Part shown: positions 63,501 through 64,000 of the stretch, piece after piece
Position numbering within the stretch: position 1 is the first letter of the stretch
How the letters are laid out: the number at the start of each line of letters is the position of its first letter
Source: Cyprinus carpio
Lineage: Eukaryota; Chordata; Actinopteri; Cypriniformes; Cyprinidae
DNA: 64,000 nucleotides
Direction: 5' to 3'
Assembly: GCF_018340385.1 (NCBI RefSeq)
Contig: NC_056588.1
Span: 18,768,560 to 18,832,559 of the forward strand
Translations under genes and position numbers: made by a program
Notes under the pieces: model-generated
What the model was told of the DNA's origin: nothing
Seen by the model: the letters and a program-made list of their open reading frames with translations, nothing else
The model's database searches: none

Positions 63501-64000
63501 TGTCCATTGCTCAGTCTCCATTCATTTGATGAATAAAATCAGTCAAATCTAAACGTTTAAGTCTTTTCATATTTTATTAAGAAAGTACATGTTATTATCT
63601 AGCTATTATCAGTATTATACGTGTGCAACATAATGTTATGCGGTACATTTCAAAGCCAATTTTATACTCATACCCTACAAAACGTTATTATTAACGATAA
63701 TGATTCAGCAGTACTTTAAAATGGTTGTGCTGCTTAATTAAGTGCGCAGAGTTTTTATAAATGTTTTCACTGCCATTTTTGATTTATTTTATGCATCCTG
63801 GCTGAATAAAAGTATCCTTCAAAAAAAAAAGTTCTCAGGTATCATAATTAAATTTTTTCTTCAGTCCACAGTAAACTGTCAGCTTGTTTAATAGAGACTT
63901 TGTTGGATGTTGAATTTAAGTTGGATAAGTGGTTAAAATGTTTGTGTTTGGGGCACCTAAGCTAAACTTGTGTTTATTTCATGGTGATAAATGGTACGCA
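63501..64000. other. Right-edge flank, nothing recognised
   Basis: AT-rich, with a short A run near 63820. No coding exon or repeat boundary seen. Confidence 0.5.

Noticed and set aside
1..64000. CRISPR array, bacterial operons or phage genes
   Set aside because: No regularly spaced direct repeats of that type. The window has spliced exons, LINEs, a SINE and eukaryotic DNA transposons.

Overview
This is a vertebrate genomic window, almost certainly from a teleost and probably a cypriniform (carp/minnow-like) fish. The evidence is long AT-rich introns with GT-AG splicing, L2-like LINE fragments, a Tc1 transposon, a tRNA-derived SINE, many short DNA transposons with TTAA or TA targets, and one animal CACTA-type element. 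Nothing bacterial or viral is seen.

One host gene dominates: kizuna (kiz), plus strand. I could follow fifteen coding exons from an ATG at 5906 to a TAA at 61893. All splice phases agree and together give 678 codons plus stop, close to the roughly 670-residue human KIZ. Exons 1-6 lie in 5.9-13.6 kb and exons 7-15 in 49.3-61.9 kb. Between them, intron 6 is about 35.7 kb and is packed with mobile elements.

Regions: 1-0.76 kb, minus-strand LINE endonuclease fragment; 0.76-5.9 kb, upstream DNA with one unexplained open segment (minus strand, about 4.09-4.33 kb); 5.9-13.6 kb, kiz exons 1-6; 13.6-49.3 kb, intron 6; 49.3-61.9 kb, kiz exons 7-15 with comparatively repeat-poor introns; 61.9-64 kb, 3' UTR and flank that resemble conserved non-coding DNA.

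Intron 6 holds a nest of insertions. A TTAA-target element (24882-36724) contains a second copy of its own family (about 25134-35353). That copy contains an 8.4 kb CACTA-like transposon (25237-33643). An intron of the CACTA element's second gene contains a further TTAA element (30348-31884), which contains yet another (30573-31381). The CACTA element carries two decayed genes: a C2H2-finger transposase, and a PB1-like/SAMD3-like protein. Downstream come a Tc1 element with intact ends and a broken transposase, and two L2-like LINEs head to head at about 41433/41434. The plus-strand LINE is cut into at least six pieces by later insertions.

Exon boundaries and transposon ends were read by eye. 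Superfamily names rest on terminal motifs, target duplications and remembered protein families, without database searches.
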